Assembly (NCBI GenBank): GCA_900155495.1
Contig: FTLJ01000109.1
Coordinates: 105,280-169,279 of the forward strand
Length of the DNA stretch: 64,000 nt
Reading direction: 5' to 3'
Source: Porogramme epimiltina
Lineage: Eukaryota; Basidiomycota; Agaricomycetes; Polyporales; Polyporaceae
Shown here: in pieces, positions 1 to 11,367 of the stretch
How the letters are laid out: every line of letters starts with the position of its first letter
Numbering within the stretch: the stretch's first letter is position 1
Program-made: the position numbers and the translations under genes
The notes under the pieces: model-generated
The model's input: the letters and a program-made list of their open reading frames with translations, nothing else
Database searches by the model: none
Told to the model about the DNA's origin: nothing

Positions 1-1258
1 GCCGTGCAATACCTGCCGTTCCTCCGTCATCTCCCATCCTGGTTTCCCGGTGGGCGGTTCCAGGAGCATCTCCTCGAGCTACGTGCACGTGTGAATGCAT
101 TCCTCAACAAACCTTTCTACGACGTCAAGGAAGCCATGGTAAGAACTCGGTCATAGTTTCATATAGCCCCTTGCGTCTCAATCCAAAGTTTTATTTGTAG
201 ACAAACGGCTCTGCAGACTCATGTTTCGTCAGCCAGTCTCTCAGAGACATCGAGCACTACCAGGATGCCGACTATCGCGACGAGGAGGACGCGATCAAAT
301 ATTGCGCGGCTGTGGTCTACAGCGGTACGATCCTTCCATACACGCTCTCGATCTCCACTCACCACCCGATCTTGCCGTAATGACAGGTGGAACCGATACG
401 GTCAGTAACCTCTTCTCCCACGCGGCGTCGTGGCCACATTCTGACGTAACCTCGTTTGCAGTCACACTCGACGATTTTAACGTTCCTACTGGCAATGGTT
501 CTCCATCCCGAGGCTCAGCACCGAGCACACGAAGAGCTCACGGCGGTCATCGGGCTCCACCGGCTGCCCGAGTTCACTGACCGAGAATCGCTCCCCTATA
601 TCAGCGCGCTCATCAAGGAGTGCACCCGATGGATACCCGTTGCGCCTCTGGGCTTCCCTCGCATGTGCTCAGAAGAAGACGAATACAAAGGTTACCTCAT
701 CCCCAAGGGTGCAACAGTCATCCCAAATCAATGGTGCGTACTTCCGCTCTATACTCACCTCCTAGTGGTCTATCTGACGCCTCTTGCGGCCTAGGCTCAT
801 GATGCACGACCCTGAGGAATATCCCGATCCTGATGCCTTCAAGCCGGAACGGTTCTTGAAGGACGGCAAGCTCAATGCTGAGATCCGGGACCCCAGCGAA
901 GTCGCATTTGGGTTCGGTAGAAGGTTCGCCGCACTTCTATAGACGTCACACGTCCGGCCTTTGACCACAGATCTCAGGGTGTGTCCGGGAAAGTCGATGG
1001 CCGAGGCGACGCTTTTCATAACCATTGCTTCTCTCCTCCACGTGTTCGAGTTTTCTCCAGCAACCGACGCAGCCGGCGTCCCAATTCGCCCCAAGATTGA
1101 CCTGACCTCTGCTCTGAACTGGTGGGTAGCGCCTGTCCGTGCGGTTTTTTCTGTGACTTCGGAGCTCACTTGCCCTCTCCTCCAGTCGCCCCAACGACTT
1201 CCCGTACAAAATCGCGCCACGTTCTCAGGCAGCAGAGGCGTTAATCGACAGCCTGTAG
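1..1258 (+). CDS. Cytochrome P450 monooxygenase, 5' truncated by window edge
   Basis: Heme-thiolate monooxygenase; substrate unknown. Seven exons are visible: <1..138, 201..324, 387..400, 462..733, 795..923, 978..1121 and 1186..1258, with all phases consistent. Diagnostic motifs appear in order: the I-helix oxygen-binding motif G-G-T-D-T, encoded on a 14-base exon; the K-helix ExxR (ECTR, in KECTRWIPVAPLGFP); the PERF motif (FKPERF); and the heme loop FGFGRRVCPGKSMAE with the cysteine ligand, interrupted by an intron after the second arginine. The C-terminus ends A-L-I-D-S-L before the stop at 1256. The N-terminal membrane anchor and about the first half lie outside the window. The motif set fits the large fungal P450 families annotated as O-methylsterigmatocystin oxidoreductase-like, but the substrate cannot be inferred. 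No biosynthetic cluster partner is seen on its right side. Confidence 0.96.
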
Positions 1259-2376
1259 CTTTGATTCACGTTTCGCCCTGCCCTAAATTATTTGCCACCC
1301 TGTACTACCTGTCTCGCCGCTGTACGACTTTGAAGGCGTCTATTGAATACCAGCCATTTCTCGGACCTGCTCTCCATAGCCCTATTGCCATTGAAACACG
1401 CCGTATTCCATACCTGCCGCAATTCGGGTCTCAACGGTCTCACGCACTCGGCCTTAACGTTCGCACCGGGATCACTAAGCGATACGAACAGCCGTCGAGC
1501 CGGGCCCCACTGCGCACGGCGTCTGTCCCAGATTTGACTCAGCCTGAAACTCGAACAGTTCCCACCGGCTGGATACTGAGTTTCATGCTCTGGTCGGTGC
1601 GAAACCCGGGGCCGCGGAGCGCGCGGATCGGCCTTTAGCAAAGGAGCGATCCTACTTTGCCTCCGGGCACCCACGCTGGGTGCTCCGCTGGGAGCAGCAC
1701 TGGTAAGTCAGTGCCCTCGGCCCTCACGCACGCACGAAGACCAAAAGCCGCCACTCCGCCACACCCCGTCTCCTCGGACGTCGCGCGGGCAGTGCCTGGT
1801 AGTCAGTTCTGGGCCAGGGAGTGGCGCACGCTTGGATGCCGTACAGTCGACACTGGGCTGCTGTGGCGCACTTCACTCGGACCCGAACGTGCCCCGCCGC
1901 CGGGGGCCATGCCCGTTGGCGCAGATCTGAAAAGGGGTCGTGGAGCTGATCTGGTAGGATCAACGTTGACCCTTTTGTAGGACCAGAGGGGCGAAGCCTA
2001 ACTTGACGTAACTTGTAAGTAACGGCACTGTCGACCCAGCAGGTCCACCTTGGCCAGCCCTGGCGATGTGGTGATCGGCACCATCCGGGAGGTCGTGTCC
2101 ATCCCGATATAGCAGGCGTTGTTGTTGCTCTCCATACTCCACGTTCTCCGAGGCGTGAAGAATAGGTAAGCGGGGGGCGGCGCGGTGACGTGATCGATAC
2201 ACAGTGACATACGAGATCGCGTTCGATCGGACGAAGCTGTGCGGAGTATCGGGATTGGTCGTCCCGCCAGCAAGCGAAGCACTCTCATGCTATGCTCTTA
2301 CTCCATCGCTGCAGCACCTTGGAACTTGACGTGACGAGGACAGTAGATTTTCCAAGACAGATAAAACATATCACTC
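1259..2376. other. Intergenic region, no supported gene
   Basis: About 1.1 kb between the P450 stop and the end of the minus-strand kelch gene. Open frames occur on both strands but none shows a recognisable domain, splice pattern or start context. Confidence 0.6.
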
Positions 2377-4892
2377 TCATCGTCTTGCGCACCTGTCCTT
2401 CTCCTTATGATCTCTCCACCCCTGGCGGAGGCAGTCCGCGTCGCAGAAGACAGCCTTTCCACCACATGTGCCTGGAGAGGGGTCAGCCACCGTCAACGAT
2501 AGAAGGACATCCTGACGAACCGGAGCATTTTTTCAGGCCAGCGCCGGGACCTCCGTTTCCACAACCGTAACACCGCTGCCAGGGCCCTGCCCTAGCCGTC
2601 CTGGTCTCTTCTTCGAGATCGACGTCTTCGAAGTAGCCCCCGGGAATGTCTATCCTGAGCTGCCACAGGTCGCCGAAGCTCCGTGTCATGGCGCTGAGAC
2701 GACCCTTGATGTACTCCTGGTTGATGTAGCCGCCGAAGAGGAAGAGCTTGCCACTGATTCAAATTGCTCAGCGTTAGTGCGTTTTTCGGGAGAAGGAAAG
2801 AAGCGTACGTCTCGGGATCAGTAAACAGCTTAGCTTGCGCGCGGTATGTCGGCCACCCACGCGTGATCACCTGTCGCCAATATGGAGCTGAACCATCCCC
2901 GGGTTCGGGGTCCAGAATGAACGTGTCTGCGTAGTACGAGAAGTTGAAGAAGGCGCCTGGGGCGTGAATTGTTGGCACACTGGCGTTGTAGCCTCCAAAC
3001 ATAATCACTTTATTCAGTCGGGTGTTCTGTAGAGATCGCCAATGTTTAGCAAATTGAGGAGAGAAAATGGAGGGATGATCCTACGCACGTTGACGATGGC
3101 TGCCTCCGCGCGTGGACAAGGGGGGTTTCCAACAATTCGCTCCTGTCGCCACGTCTTCCCCTCGATATCCCACGACCAACAGTCATTGTGGGTATGTGAT
3201 TCAGTAGAAGCGTACGGTTCCTCCCTCCTCTGTTTCGCGCCCGCACGGTCCGCCTCTCCGTACATGAGCCACAGCCGCGTCTCCGCTTTGTCGACCCACA
3301 TCATTGCCTGCTTGCGCGGACCGGGGCGCTTCAGATCAGGCGTGACATCCTTGTGCGGGTGCCCAGACAGCCGGGTCCATTCGAGCGTGACGAGATCCAA
3401 GACCATCAACAGATTTCCGCCGAGGGCCCAGTCGTAGAACGTCCCGCCGAAGATGTACAGCTTGCGCTTGACGATCTCCATACAGAAGTCATTATATCCG
3501 TCCTTGAAGGGCCAGGAACCCGACCCCGACGCCATCCTAGTAGTGACCCGCGACCAGCGATTAGTGACTAGGTCAAAACGATCCATCACGCGTCGCCCAT
3601 GGAAGAAGTATGCTTTGTTGTCATCTTTGTCTACCTCCATTCTGAGATTAGACAGGCGGAGAGGGTGAGGGTTTGGATAGTCGGGAAGATCTTGCCATCC
3701 ACGCTTCAAGTCGGCGAGATCGATGTAATGAAAGTCACGGTACCTAAGAAGATGGTCAATATACTTATTCGTGGCATCTACACCGATCTGGTAGGAAGCA
3801 AGTGGAATTACGGACCAAGGTCCTGGAAGACAGCATTTCTCACCACCGAAAACGTAGAAGCGTCCTGCCCGTACAGTTTCAGCAATGACAGACACTCAAA
3901 GAACGGAATGGCAGCCTACTGTTCCACACAAAGCTAGAAAATCCCTGACGAGACGATATCCCTTTGTCCAGGTTCGTAATCTTCTTCCAGCTCCCCATTA
4001 CCTGCAGACGAGGGTCCTTGATTTCTTGTTTGGTGACAAGTGCCGGATCGGGATGCCGAAGGGAGATCAGATCGTCCGCTGCGTTTGGTTTGTGATTCTC
4101 TAGGGCTTCTAGATGCGCATGTTCGATGTCTAGGCCTGTGTCTTCAATAGTTTGTAGCACCTTATGGAAACCTTGCCAAGAGCGATGCATCGCTGTGCCG
4201 GTATTCCCGAGGTCCATGAAGATGTCAACTTCGCGTCTGAACCCGTATGCTTTGCTGTCCCAGTATGCCTGATCGAGCAGGTTTACGTTCATCCACTCTG
4301 CAGGTTTGATGAGACATGCAGTTGAGAAGCGGTCCGAAATCCCCACCGAAAACGGGCGTAGGACGCGTGTAGTAGATGTTGCGTATGATAGCGTGTAGCT
4401 CAGTGGACCAATTGAGGGCCTGCCAACAACGTCAAACAGACCCAAATGACTCAGGTATTGAGTGGTGACACACCTCAACATAGTCGCCTTTTATATGATA
4501 GCATTTTGCGAGTGCAACGCAGCAGCGCATTGCTCCGAATAGAAGGCGTGGGTACAAGTTGATGTAAAGTGGAGATTGCATGCCGCCTCCGTTCTTGGAA
4601 GACAACGGAATCAAAGAGGCTGCATCGCGGCCAACAAGGGCCACTATGGCGCTCCGCAGGCGGGAGATCGCAACATGATAACGACGTGCTTCCATATCCT
4701 GTTGAGCAATTTCCATCAAAGCTTGGCCTTCAGCTATGGACATTAAAAGGTTTCCTGAGATGAAATGACGACATTTTAGAGACCATTTACTAGAAGTACT
4801 ATCTAGTTCTCACCATCTAGTGGCCGAGCATCGATCTCGAATGCTTCTGGCCAGGATCCCGCATTGCTAGAGGTCGAAGATCTCTGAGCCAT
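2377..4892 (-). CDS. TPR-like / kelch-repeat / MYND zinc-finger protein
   Basis: Probable scaffold or regulator; function unknown. Eight exons: complement(2377..2471, 2521..2753, 2809..3026, 3089..3864, 3920..4297, 4347..4419, 4474..4754, 4814..4892), 710 residues, all phases closing. The N-terminal third is helical and TPR-like (A-L-M-E-I-A-Q-Q-D-M-E-A-R-R-Y, then A-L-A-K-C-Y-H-I-K-G-D-Y). The middle is a kelch propeller with repeated F-G-G blades (RRFYVFGGEK, KLYIFGGTF, KVIMFGGYN, KLFLFGGYI) and tryptophans before blade turns. The C-terminus is a full MYND finger, about residues 663-707: C-Y-G-C, K-K-C, S-G-T-C, V-F-C-D-A-D-C, then W-R-D-H-K and a final cysteine. The last MYND half is recovered only by splicing 2472..2520. 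Similar fusions are multi-copy in Agaricomycetes. MYND fingers bind proline-rich partners, so a protein-interaction role is inferred. Confidence 0.9.
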
Positions 4893-5322
4893 GATACTGC
4901 TATTACTTGTGGAATCGGGTGTGCCGGAAGAGTGTCGAACCAAGAAGAAGAGACGCAACAAGACTTTGTGATGTCAGGAGACAAGGGATGGGGCTGTCTG
5001 GTCTTAGCTGCTGCAGGATGTAACTGTCAACACCTCAGAGACTGCGGCATACGCAACATTCAGATTCAGAATTATTTGGTGGTGATAGGGCGCCAAATTT
5101 CCGCTCAAATTGTAACTAGCCGCTCGAGCTTAGTTTCTACCACCTAGCACGTTGTGTCCATCAAGACAGGGCAGATCCTATGCATAAGTTAAATTATATT
5201 AGACTGATCCTTCCGGGAGACCTCTGTTTTTGTTTGGAGGCATCTTAAAACGTCTTATTATTAGGATTCGTGCTGAGGAAATCACGTGCTACTTATCATC
5301 ATGGTAAGATGACGCCAGTATG
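4893..5322. other. Intergenic region between two minus-strand genes
   Basis: About 430 bases, relatively AT-rich. It holds the presumed promoter of the kelch-MYND gene and the 3' end of nothing identifiable on the plus strand. No gene seen. Confidence 0.6.
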
Positions 5323-7129
5323 CTAAAGGCCCACGTCTATCAAGTTCCATCGCGCCCAAAGCTCATCCATCACCTCCACACCCCCTATCCTAACCGGAGA
5401 CAACACACTTCCTTCGTATACTTCCGAGACGTATGCCTGGTCCTTCTTCCAGGTTCCAAGAATAAGCCACGAGAGGGGATAGCCGCCCTTGGCGCGTCTT
5501 CCGACGACGCCGCGCACGCATTCGGTATCGCCATCATGCTTACAGTCCAATGCTAGGAGTTTCAGCAATGGGCAAACAACCGCTTCGTCCCCCACGAGCT
5601 CGAGTGGGGCGACGAAGTTGTGAGCGCGGGGACAATATTTTCCGACGTCCATGCGGATGACGAGGGCTTCGAGGGCTTGAAGCCCAGTGAAGAGCGGGCA
5701 AGAGGCGCGAAAGAGCCACCCGATGTCATCTGGTGCGAACCACAGCTTGCGAAGGGCAGAGAAGGCGGAGCCAGTGGACAACATGGTCCCGACGTGTTCT
5801 CTTACTTGACACTGGGGGATAAAGAAGCCAATTCGGTGAGATATCTCGATCCCAATGGTTTTCTTCCACGGCTGTTCTGGGGAGGATATGTCGAGGACGA
5901 CTCGGAGGGAGGGATGGATAGATTGCCTAGGGCGGCCTTTGGCGCGCCCGATGCGCAGGTGTGTCGCCCGAATGGGATGATCGATGAGTGGTACGAAGTG
6001 TTGTGAAAACAGCTGTTCCATCCGTATCCATCCGATGAACGTTTCGCAAGCACTTGGAAAGCTAACGCGACTGCAGAAGGCTTGAAGGAATGGAACGCAA
6101 CTTTCTCTATGCAACGGTGCTTCGAGATAGGAAAAGAGTTCGAGGTGCTCGAGATGAACATGTTCGAAATTTTGCCCTTGTGTAGAGGACTCCGAGATCC
6201 ACCTGTAACACTCTAATTCCAGTACTCGTAGATGGGGGGCACGGGATAAGAGGCCAAGGAGACCTCCCAGAATATCAGGTATAGGAAGTCTGGACCAGCG
6301 GCCTGGGTGAAGGTGGAGGTGGGTGAGCGATGGGAAAGTATCTGAGGGTATGACGTCGGGGCTGACGAGTTTTAGGATGCGAAGGTGAGACGTGCTGTGG
6401 AAGAGCGGTATGGTGGTGATATTTTGTCCTCCACAATGGCTAACGATTTCACAGTGCTCGATCGCCGGAAGTAGCACTTGTTTGAGAGAGATCCAACCAG
6501 TTATGTATAGGCCTCGAATTCGTGGTCCCTCTTGACAAAGGAGTTCCCGAGCCGATTCCGATATCCCTCTTGTGAGATGCACGTAAAGTGGGCCGCAGGT
6601 ACATCTGTGGAGATAGTGTGTATAGAGGGGCGGTCGCGAAGGATCGGCGGTATGATCCAGGATGGACGACCATAGGGAGGGCGTGCCAAATGCGACGTTT
6701 TTCCAGAAACGGCACACCTCAGTAAGAGGCAATAGGTCTTGAACATGGAACATGTTGGATGGTTCGCCTAGCGTGTTGTCTGAGTAGAGAGGGTGGTGTG
6801 GCCGCGGAACCAGAGCGAATATGGCGGCGAGGATCTCGGAGGGGAGTCGAATGGCAGGTGAATCGACCAAATCCCGAGCCATTTGCGTCATCTGGCCGAG
6901 CATTCTGTCTAGATTGCGAACCTGAGAATGGGAACAATCAGTTTGGGTTTTGGTCGCACTCATATCTTGCACTATACCTGCGAGCCAAATAGCGTACTTG
7001 ATGAAAATTAGTCTATGAGTTCAATTAGGAGAACAAAGGGATGGCCAACCTTCTTTCATCGAGCGTGATTGCTCGGATGCGGTTCAGCGATGAGAGTAAG
7101 ATTTTCGTTTCAAGTTCACGGTCGTCCAT
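5323..7129 (-). CDS. F-box / leucine-rich-repeat protein
   Basis: Candidate substrate receptor of an SCF ubiquitin ligase. Three exons: complement(5323..6921, 6978..6996, 7050..7129), 565 residues. Exon 1 begins MDDRELETKILLSSLNRIRA, a helical N-terminus common in Agaricomycete F-box proteins. Exon 2 is only 19 bases (encoding roughly S-T-L-F-G-S-Q). The F-box follows at about residues 55-105 (IRLPSEILAAIFALVPRPHH, then V-C-R-F-W-K-N-V-A and L-W-S-S-I). The remainder has irregular leucine-rich repeats (LRILKLVSPDVIPSDTFPSL, LRVLELECY). I chose the ATG at 7129 because it extends the frame through two clean introns; an alternative is an internal ATG at 6972. It is one of three long F-box/LRR genes in the window (see 50855 and 52719). 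The substrate is unknown. Confidence 0.85.
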
Positions 7130-7410
7130 TGGCGATTATGGCACTACCGATGTGTTATGTAGTCAATATCGCGAAACTTTACAAACAGTATCGCGTACCA
7201 AGTTGGGAAGTATTGACGCGTGGAGGGACAGGAGGACACTCAGGTTGGCACTCGCCAAGCAAGCGAAGATAAGTTGCTGGTGATATTTCCAGAGCTGAAG
7301 GGAGAGCGTCACCAGCCGTACATGCAGCAGTATAGATGGTAGTGTGCGGAAGCAAAGGGAGCCGAGACGCGGAGAGCTTCTCGACAGCGCTGGGGATATG
7401 GAATTTGAAC

Positions 7411-8302
7411 TCAGCTCCGCGAACTGCCCTCCCCGCTAAGCTTCATCCTCCTCTCAATGACCGCCCTCGCCGCCTCTCCCGGATCGCACTTCGTCAATCG
7501 ATCGTAGTCGTACCAGACCAGCACCGAGTCGCTCTCCGTCACGATCCGACGCTGCGCGTAAGACCACATCGCCCCGCGCACGCCGAAGTGGGTCTTCGCG
7601 CTCCGAGGCGCCGCGGCGCTCACCCCAGGATGCGGCTTGTGCGCAACAAGGAGGGTGTCTGGATAGACAACAGGCCTCTTGTAGTCGACGGACAGTGACT
7701 TGAGGATGAGCGAGACGCCCTTCCCGGTTATCATCTCCTTTGCCTTGTCGGGGCCACCGAGTTCGTGCCCGAGTGCGCGCATCCAATGAATGCGGCCGGA
7801 CTCGAAGAATCGGACTGCGCGCATGGTCCCGTGTTAGAGGAATAGGTCCCGGGAGCGCGTTCATTAAAAGACTCACTGTAGCGGACGTTGTTGACATGTC
7901 TAATACCAAGACGTTGAGGGTGGGCACAAGAAACGAAGCAGAGGCTACTCACTGGAAAGAGTCGCGGTCTCCCCACACTATTTGCTGCTCCCAAAAGCTA
8001 TCCGGGTCATACCCTAACTCCGCAAGCTTGGCGCGACCCTCCTCCGCTGGCGACACTTCCTCCTCCGGGGGGTCGGGTGATTCGGGTCCCTGAGTACCGG
8101 GAGCGAGATGATAGGGAGAGTTGGGGTCGCGAAACTTCTCTCGGAGAGCCTGAGCTCGAGTTCATGCTGGTCAGCGAGTGCTAGGGATGCGGACGGGTTT
8201 GTGCAAACTCACCTCAATGGTGTAAGAAGAGTACCGGACGTGAGCACGAGTGCTCAAGAGAGGAGGCCGCACTCCACGAACACCCCGGAGCAGTGCGTGC
8301 AT
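7411..8302 (-). CDS. Hotdog-fold thioesterase-like protein (4HBT_2 type), probably mitochondrial
   Basis: Predicted acyl-CoA thioesterase-like hotdog protein. Four exons: complement(7411..7814, 7877..7899, 7953..8149, 8213..8302), 237 residues. The start ATG at 8302 gives an arginine-rich, acid-free N-terminus (MHALLRGVRGVRPPLLSTRA) that looks like a mitochondrial presequence, followed by HVRYSSYTIEALREKF. A 23-base exon encodes the hotdog signature H-V-N-N-V-R-Y, which continues as IRFFESGRIHWMRALG. Later come the strand SLILKSLSVDYKRPVVYPDT and, near the C-terminus, VLVWYDYDRLTKCDPG. It lies head-to-head with the tubulin cofactor B gene (393 bases between start codons). Catalytic activity is not shown by sequence alone, since many family members have no known substrate. 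Confidence 0.9.
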
Positions 8303-8695
8303 ACTGGAGTCGGCGTCCTAGGTAACGCCTAGAGGGCGCCGCGTAACGAGAGGGAGCAGTGAGAGACCGAGCGGTGGCCGAGGATTGGTGACCATGTCGG
8401 GTGTTGGTAGCCGGAAGAGGCGGAGCCCGACTCCGAGTCCCGCGACGGCGTCACCGGGACACACGGTGTCGGCGCGCTCGGGTGCGGCACACACGTCCCT
8501 TTTACCAACCCACCGAACACGGCCTCACTCTGCTCTTGTTCCATTCATACTCGCCTACTTCCCCCTCTTCCCTTGGCCACCAATTGTTCAAGACAACTAT
8601 TCCGGCGCAGCCACACACCATGAGGCCCTCACAACCAGCGCAAGTTGTTCTGCTCCCTGCACTCGTGCTCGTTCTGCTATACGATTGACCTCGCG
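8303..8695. promoter_or_regulatory. Divergent promoter, thioesterase (-) and tubulin cofactor B (+)
   Basis: 393 bases between the two start codons, with no other gene. I see no clear TATA box. Shared regulation is inferred only from the head-to-head arrangement. Confidence 0.5.
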
Positions 8696-9618
8696 ATGAC
8701 TAGCACAGTCAACGTCTTCGTCCGCTCCCCTGATACTCGCTCGGAGCGGCGGTATGACCTGGGACTAACGGTCGCTCAACTGAAAGTACGCATAGGGACA
8801 TTTATCGATGTACTGTCCCCGCCACCTGACATTGTTCTCGTGAACAGGGGAAACTCGAGCTCGTTACTGGAATCCCTACACAGAACCAGTCCATCTCTGT
8901 CTGGGCATCAGAAGATGCAACAGAGCCCATCGTTGCTCTTTCAGATGACACTCGACAACTTGGATTCTACGGGGTGCGGGATTGGCAAGTCTTGAAAGTG
9001 AGTGGACCCGCGTTGTTGCCATGAGTTAAGGCTGAGAATACTTCCACAGGTTGACGATTTGAACCCTGCGGCATCCTTCACGGGCCAACTCACGGATACG
9101 TCCCAAGTGGAGAAGTTCGAGCTGAGCGCGGCGGAATATGAGCAGCGACAAGGTGTGGTTCTTGTCACCGCGCATTCAATCCAGGTCCTCAGTGTCGTCG
9201 TGCAGACACCGTCCTTGCATACAAGCAGCGGAACAAGATCGGCCGGTTTGCCGAAAAGACCGCAGAAGAACCTGAGCAGCCGCAACAAGTAGACATTCCT
9301 CTCGGATCGCGATGCGAAGTCGAGTCTACCGAGGAGGACTTCCGTAAACGTGGGACCGTCAAGTTTGTGGGACCAACAGAGTTCGCCAAGGGCGTCTGGG
9401 TGGGAATCGAGTACGACGAGCCCATTGGGAAGAACGACGGGTCGTAAGTGGTCTTCTACATGCATATTTGCGAGCTGCCGTTCAATTTTGTCGTCAGCGT
9501 GAACGGTAAGAAATACTTCCAGTGTCAGCCCAGCTGTGGAGTGTTCGTGAAGCCGGATCGAGTCAAAGTGGGCGACTTCCCAGTCGAGGATATCGACTTT
9601 GATGACGAGGAAATGTGA
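8696..9618 (+). CDS. Tubulin-folding cofactor B (CAP-Gly protein)
   Basis: Cytosolic chaperone that acts with cofactor E to fold or dissociate alpha-tubulin (the Alp11/TBCB family). Five exons: 8696..8785, 8848..8997, 9050..9152, 9206..9443, 9498..9618; 233 residues, close to the family size. The N-terminus [20 protein letters not shown] begins a ubiquitin-like domain (about 1-85) and a linker with Y-K-Q-R-N-K follows. The CAP-Gly domain covers about 148-222, with [21 protein letters not shown] and the tubulin-tail-binding G-K-N-D-G motif, then Y-F-Q-C and G-V-F-V-K-P. The protein ends D-D-E-E-M, matching the acidic D/E-E-I/M tail through which family members contact cofactor E. The frame upstream of 8696 is open but the ATG at 8696 fits the conserved N-terminus. 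Confidence 0.95.
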
Positions 9619-10379
9619 GGTGTGTCCTTACGCCGTCGTCCCGGCCTGCGTTTGACTCACGCGTGCTGTTGAATACAGGTAGATCAAATAGCGCCGCCTG
9701 CGCCATTGTATTTCTATGACCTGCAATCGGACCTCTTTGCTCCGTTGTACATGAGGGAACGCTGTGCACATACTTCGGAAGATGCAAGAATGAAACAACA
9801 CTTTCGCCAAACCTAAGCGAGCAACGAGTTGCCACTCAGTCACTAAGCCGCGTTTATGATAACGTGGAGACCCTGGCCAATGCGTCAGGTCCCCGTAATA
9901 GGCCCCCAATAGGATTCATCTTCACTGAACACGCCCGGGATCCACAGCCGTGCGTTTACGCCCGATGCTGTGTGTCCGTAGCACCTAATGGCGAATACCC
10001 TTTTGGTGGCCAAAGATGCTGCGCACCTCATTCGTTCGGTGCGATTCGTCTGGTGCCCGGCCGTGCCCCCGGCCCACCGGTCGCCATTGTTGCTCAAATG
10101 GCCGTCCCGCGTCCCCAGCCTCCCCGTTGGGGCGAACAAATGGTCGGTGAACATGCCACTCCTCCGTGGTCAAGGATATGGGCAATATAAAACCGGAGAC
10201 TTCTGACCCCAAAGTCCCACCCTCAAGTCGTTTCCCTCCTTCCACATCTCAATCACGTACAAGTCAGCCTACAGTCCGACCACGAAAGTTGAGGAGACTC
10301 AGGTACGTCTCATTCGCAGTTCTTACGCCCCAGGCGGTTGTCTCGCTTGTACTCAACATATCGCCCCAACTCTGCTAAG
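9619..10379. other. Intergenic region with promoter of the next gene
   Basis: About 760 bases. Apart from the TATA element listed separately I see no gene; open frames on both strands lack recognisable features. Confidence 0.6.
10186..10192 (+). promoter_or_regulatory. TATA box candidate
   Basis: TATAAAA on the plus strand, 188 bases upstream of the ATG at 10380. Position and sequence fit a core promoter for the DUF6697-like gene, but the transcript start is not known. Confidence 0.45.
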
Positions 10380-11367
10380 ATGCCCGCACGAACCTCCAAC
10401 ACGACCGCTCACACCGCGGAACAACAACCTCAACCCCGTGCTACCCCCAGTGTCGATAAGGGAGAGGAAATAAAGCCGCAGGTAGCTCAAGCCTTAAGGA
10501 ACCAACTCGACAAATGTCTTTCAACGGCTAGGTCTATCAAGTCACGCCGCTTGTTCAAGAAGTTAGATGAGCTCATCGTAAAGTACTTTCCGCCTGTCCC
10601 GAATCTCTCCTCGGCCGAGGTGTTCGTGATTCAGGAGCGTGTGCTCAAGAAGTTCTGCGAGCAATGTAACTTGGCCGTCGCCATAACCACGAGCAAAGTC
10701 GACATACTGCGTTACGATCCGGTGAGCTTGCGATGCCCGTCTTGATGCACGTAGCCAGTTCGCTTACCCCCACGTGATACAGGCGGTTGAGCGAGGCTTC
10801 TCTCTGGACGACCTCGACGTGCCCACCGTTCTGATGAACCAGAACAACGCGCTGTGGGGCGAGAGATTCGGTGTTGGCGAACACGGGCTCGTGTGGGTCT
10901 TTGCCCTCCATTGTGCCACGGTCCCCGTGGGGCGCTCGTTTCATCTATTCTACGCCTGCAAGCATCCGACTAACACTTGGTATGAATACCGTGGCACGTA
11001 TCGCGCGCGTCGCACTGGGTGCCGAACGTGGCCTGCCCAGACATGGAGGACACTCCCCGAAGAGGTACGTCCGCCCTGTTTCCCAAGTGGCCTCGTCTTC
11101 GGCTACCGTAGACAAACACTCACCCTGTATCCCGCGTTTCTGCCTTTGCAGACCAAGCAGACCATTATGCAAATCTGGTGTCATCATAATGAGAACATTG
11201 GCAAGATAGCCAAGCCTCCAGGGGAGCAAACGAAGACCAAGCGCGGACGGGCAAAGACCAAGCCCGAAGAAGACGGGCCGAAGGAGCTTGTCGTCCTGGA
11301 GTGTCAAAGCCCCCCCAAAGCGGCCTTTCTCCAGTGGCTGAAGGAATTCGAGTACACGGTGCTCTGA
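10380..11367 (+). CDS. DUF6697-like conserved basidiomycete protein
   Basis: Function unknown. Three exons 10380..10721, 10783..11064 and 11152..11367, each a multiple of three; 279 residues. The N-terminal part after a glutamine/proline-rich start is helical with many lysines (LRNQLDKCLSTARSIKSRRL). The middle contains L-W-G-E-R-F-G and FHLFYACKHPTNTWYEYRGT, which I associate from memory with the fungal DUF6697 domain (F-H-L-F, then N-T-W and Y-R-G-x-Y). The segment after exon 2 has a lysine-rich linker and a C-terminus ending W-L-K-E-F-E-Y-T-V-L. Intron 1 starts after R-Y-D-P and intron 2 after L-P-E-E. The family assignment is moderate; that the gene is real is well supported by the in-frame splices. 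Confidence 0.8.

Noticed and set aside
8329..8699. Open frames on both strands between the thioesterase and cofactor B genes
   Set aside because: They fall in the divergent promoter and end in, or overlap, the true start regions without any conserved sequence.
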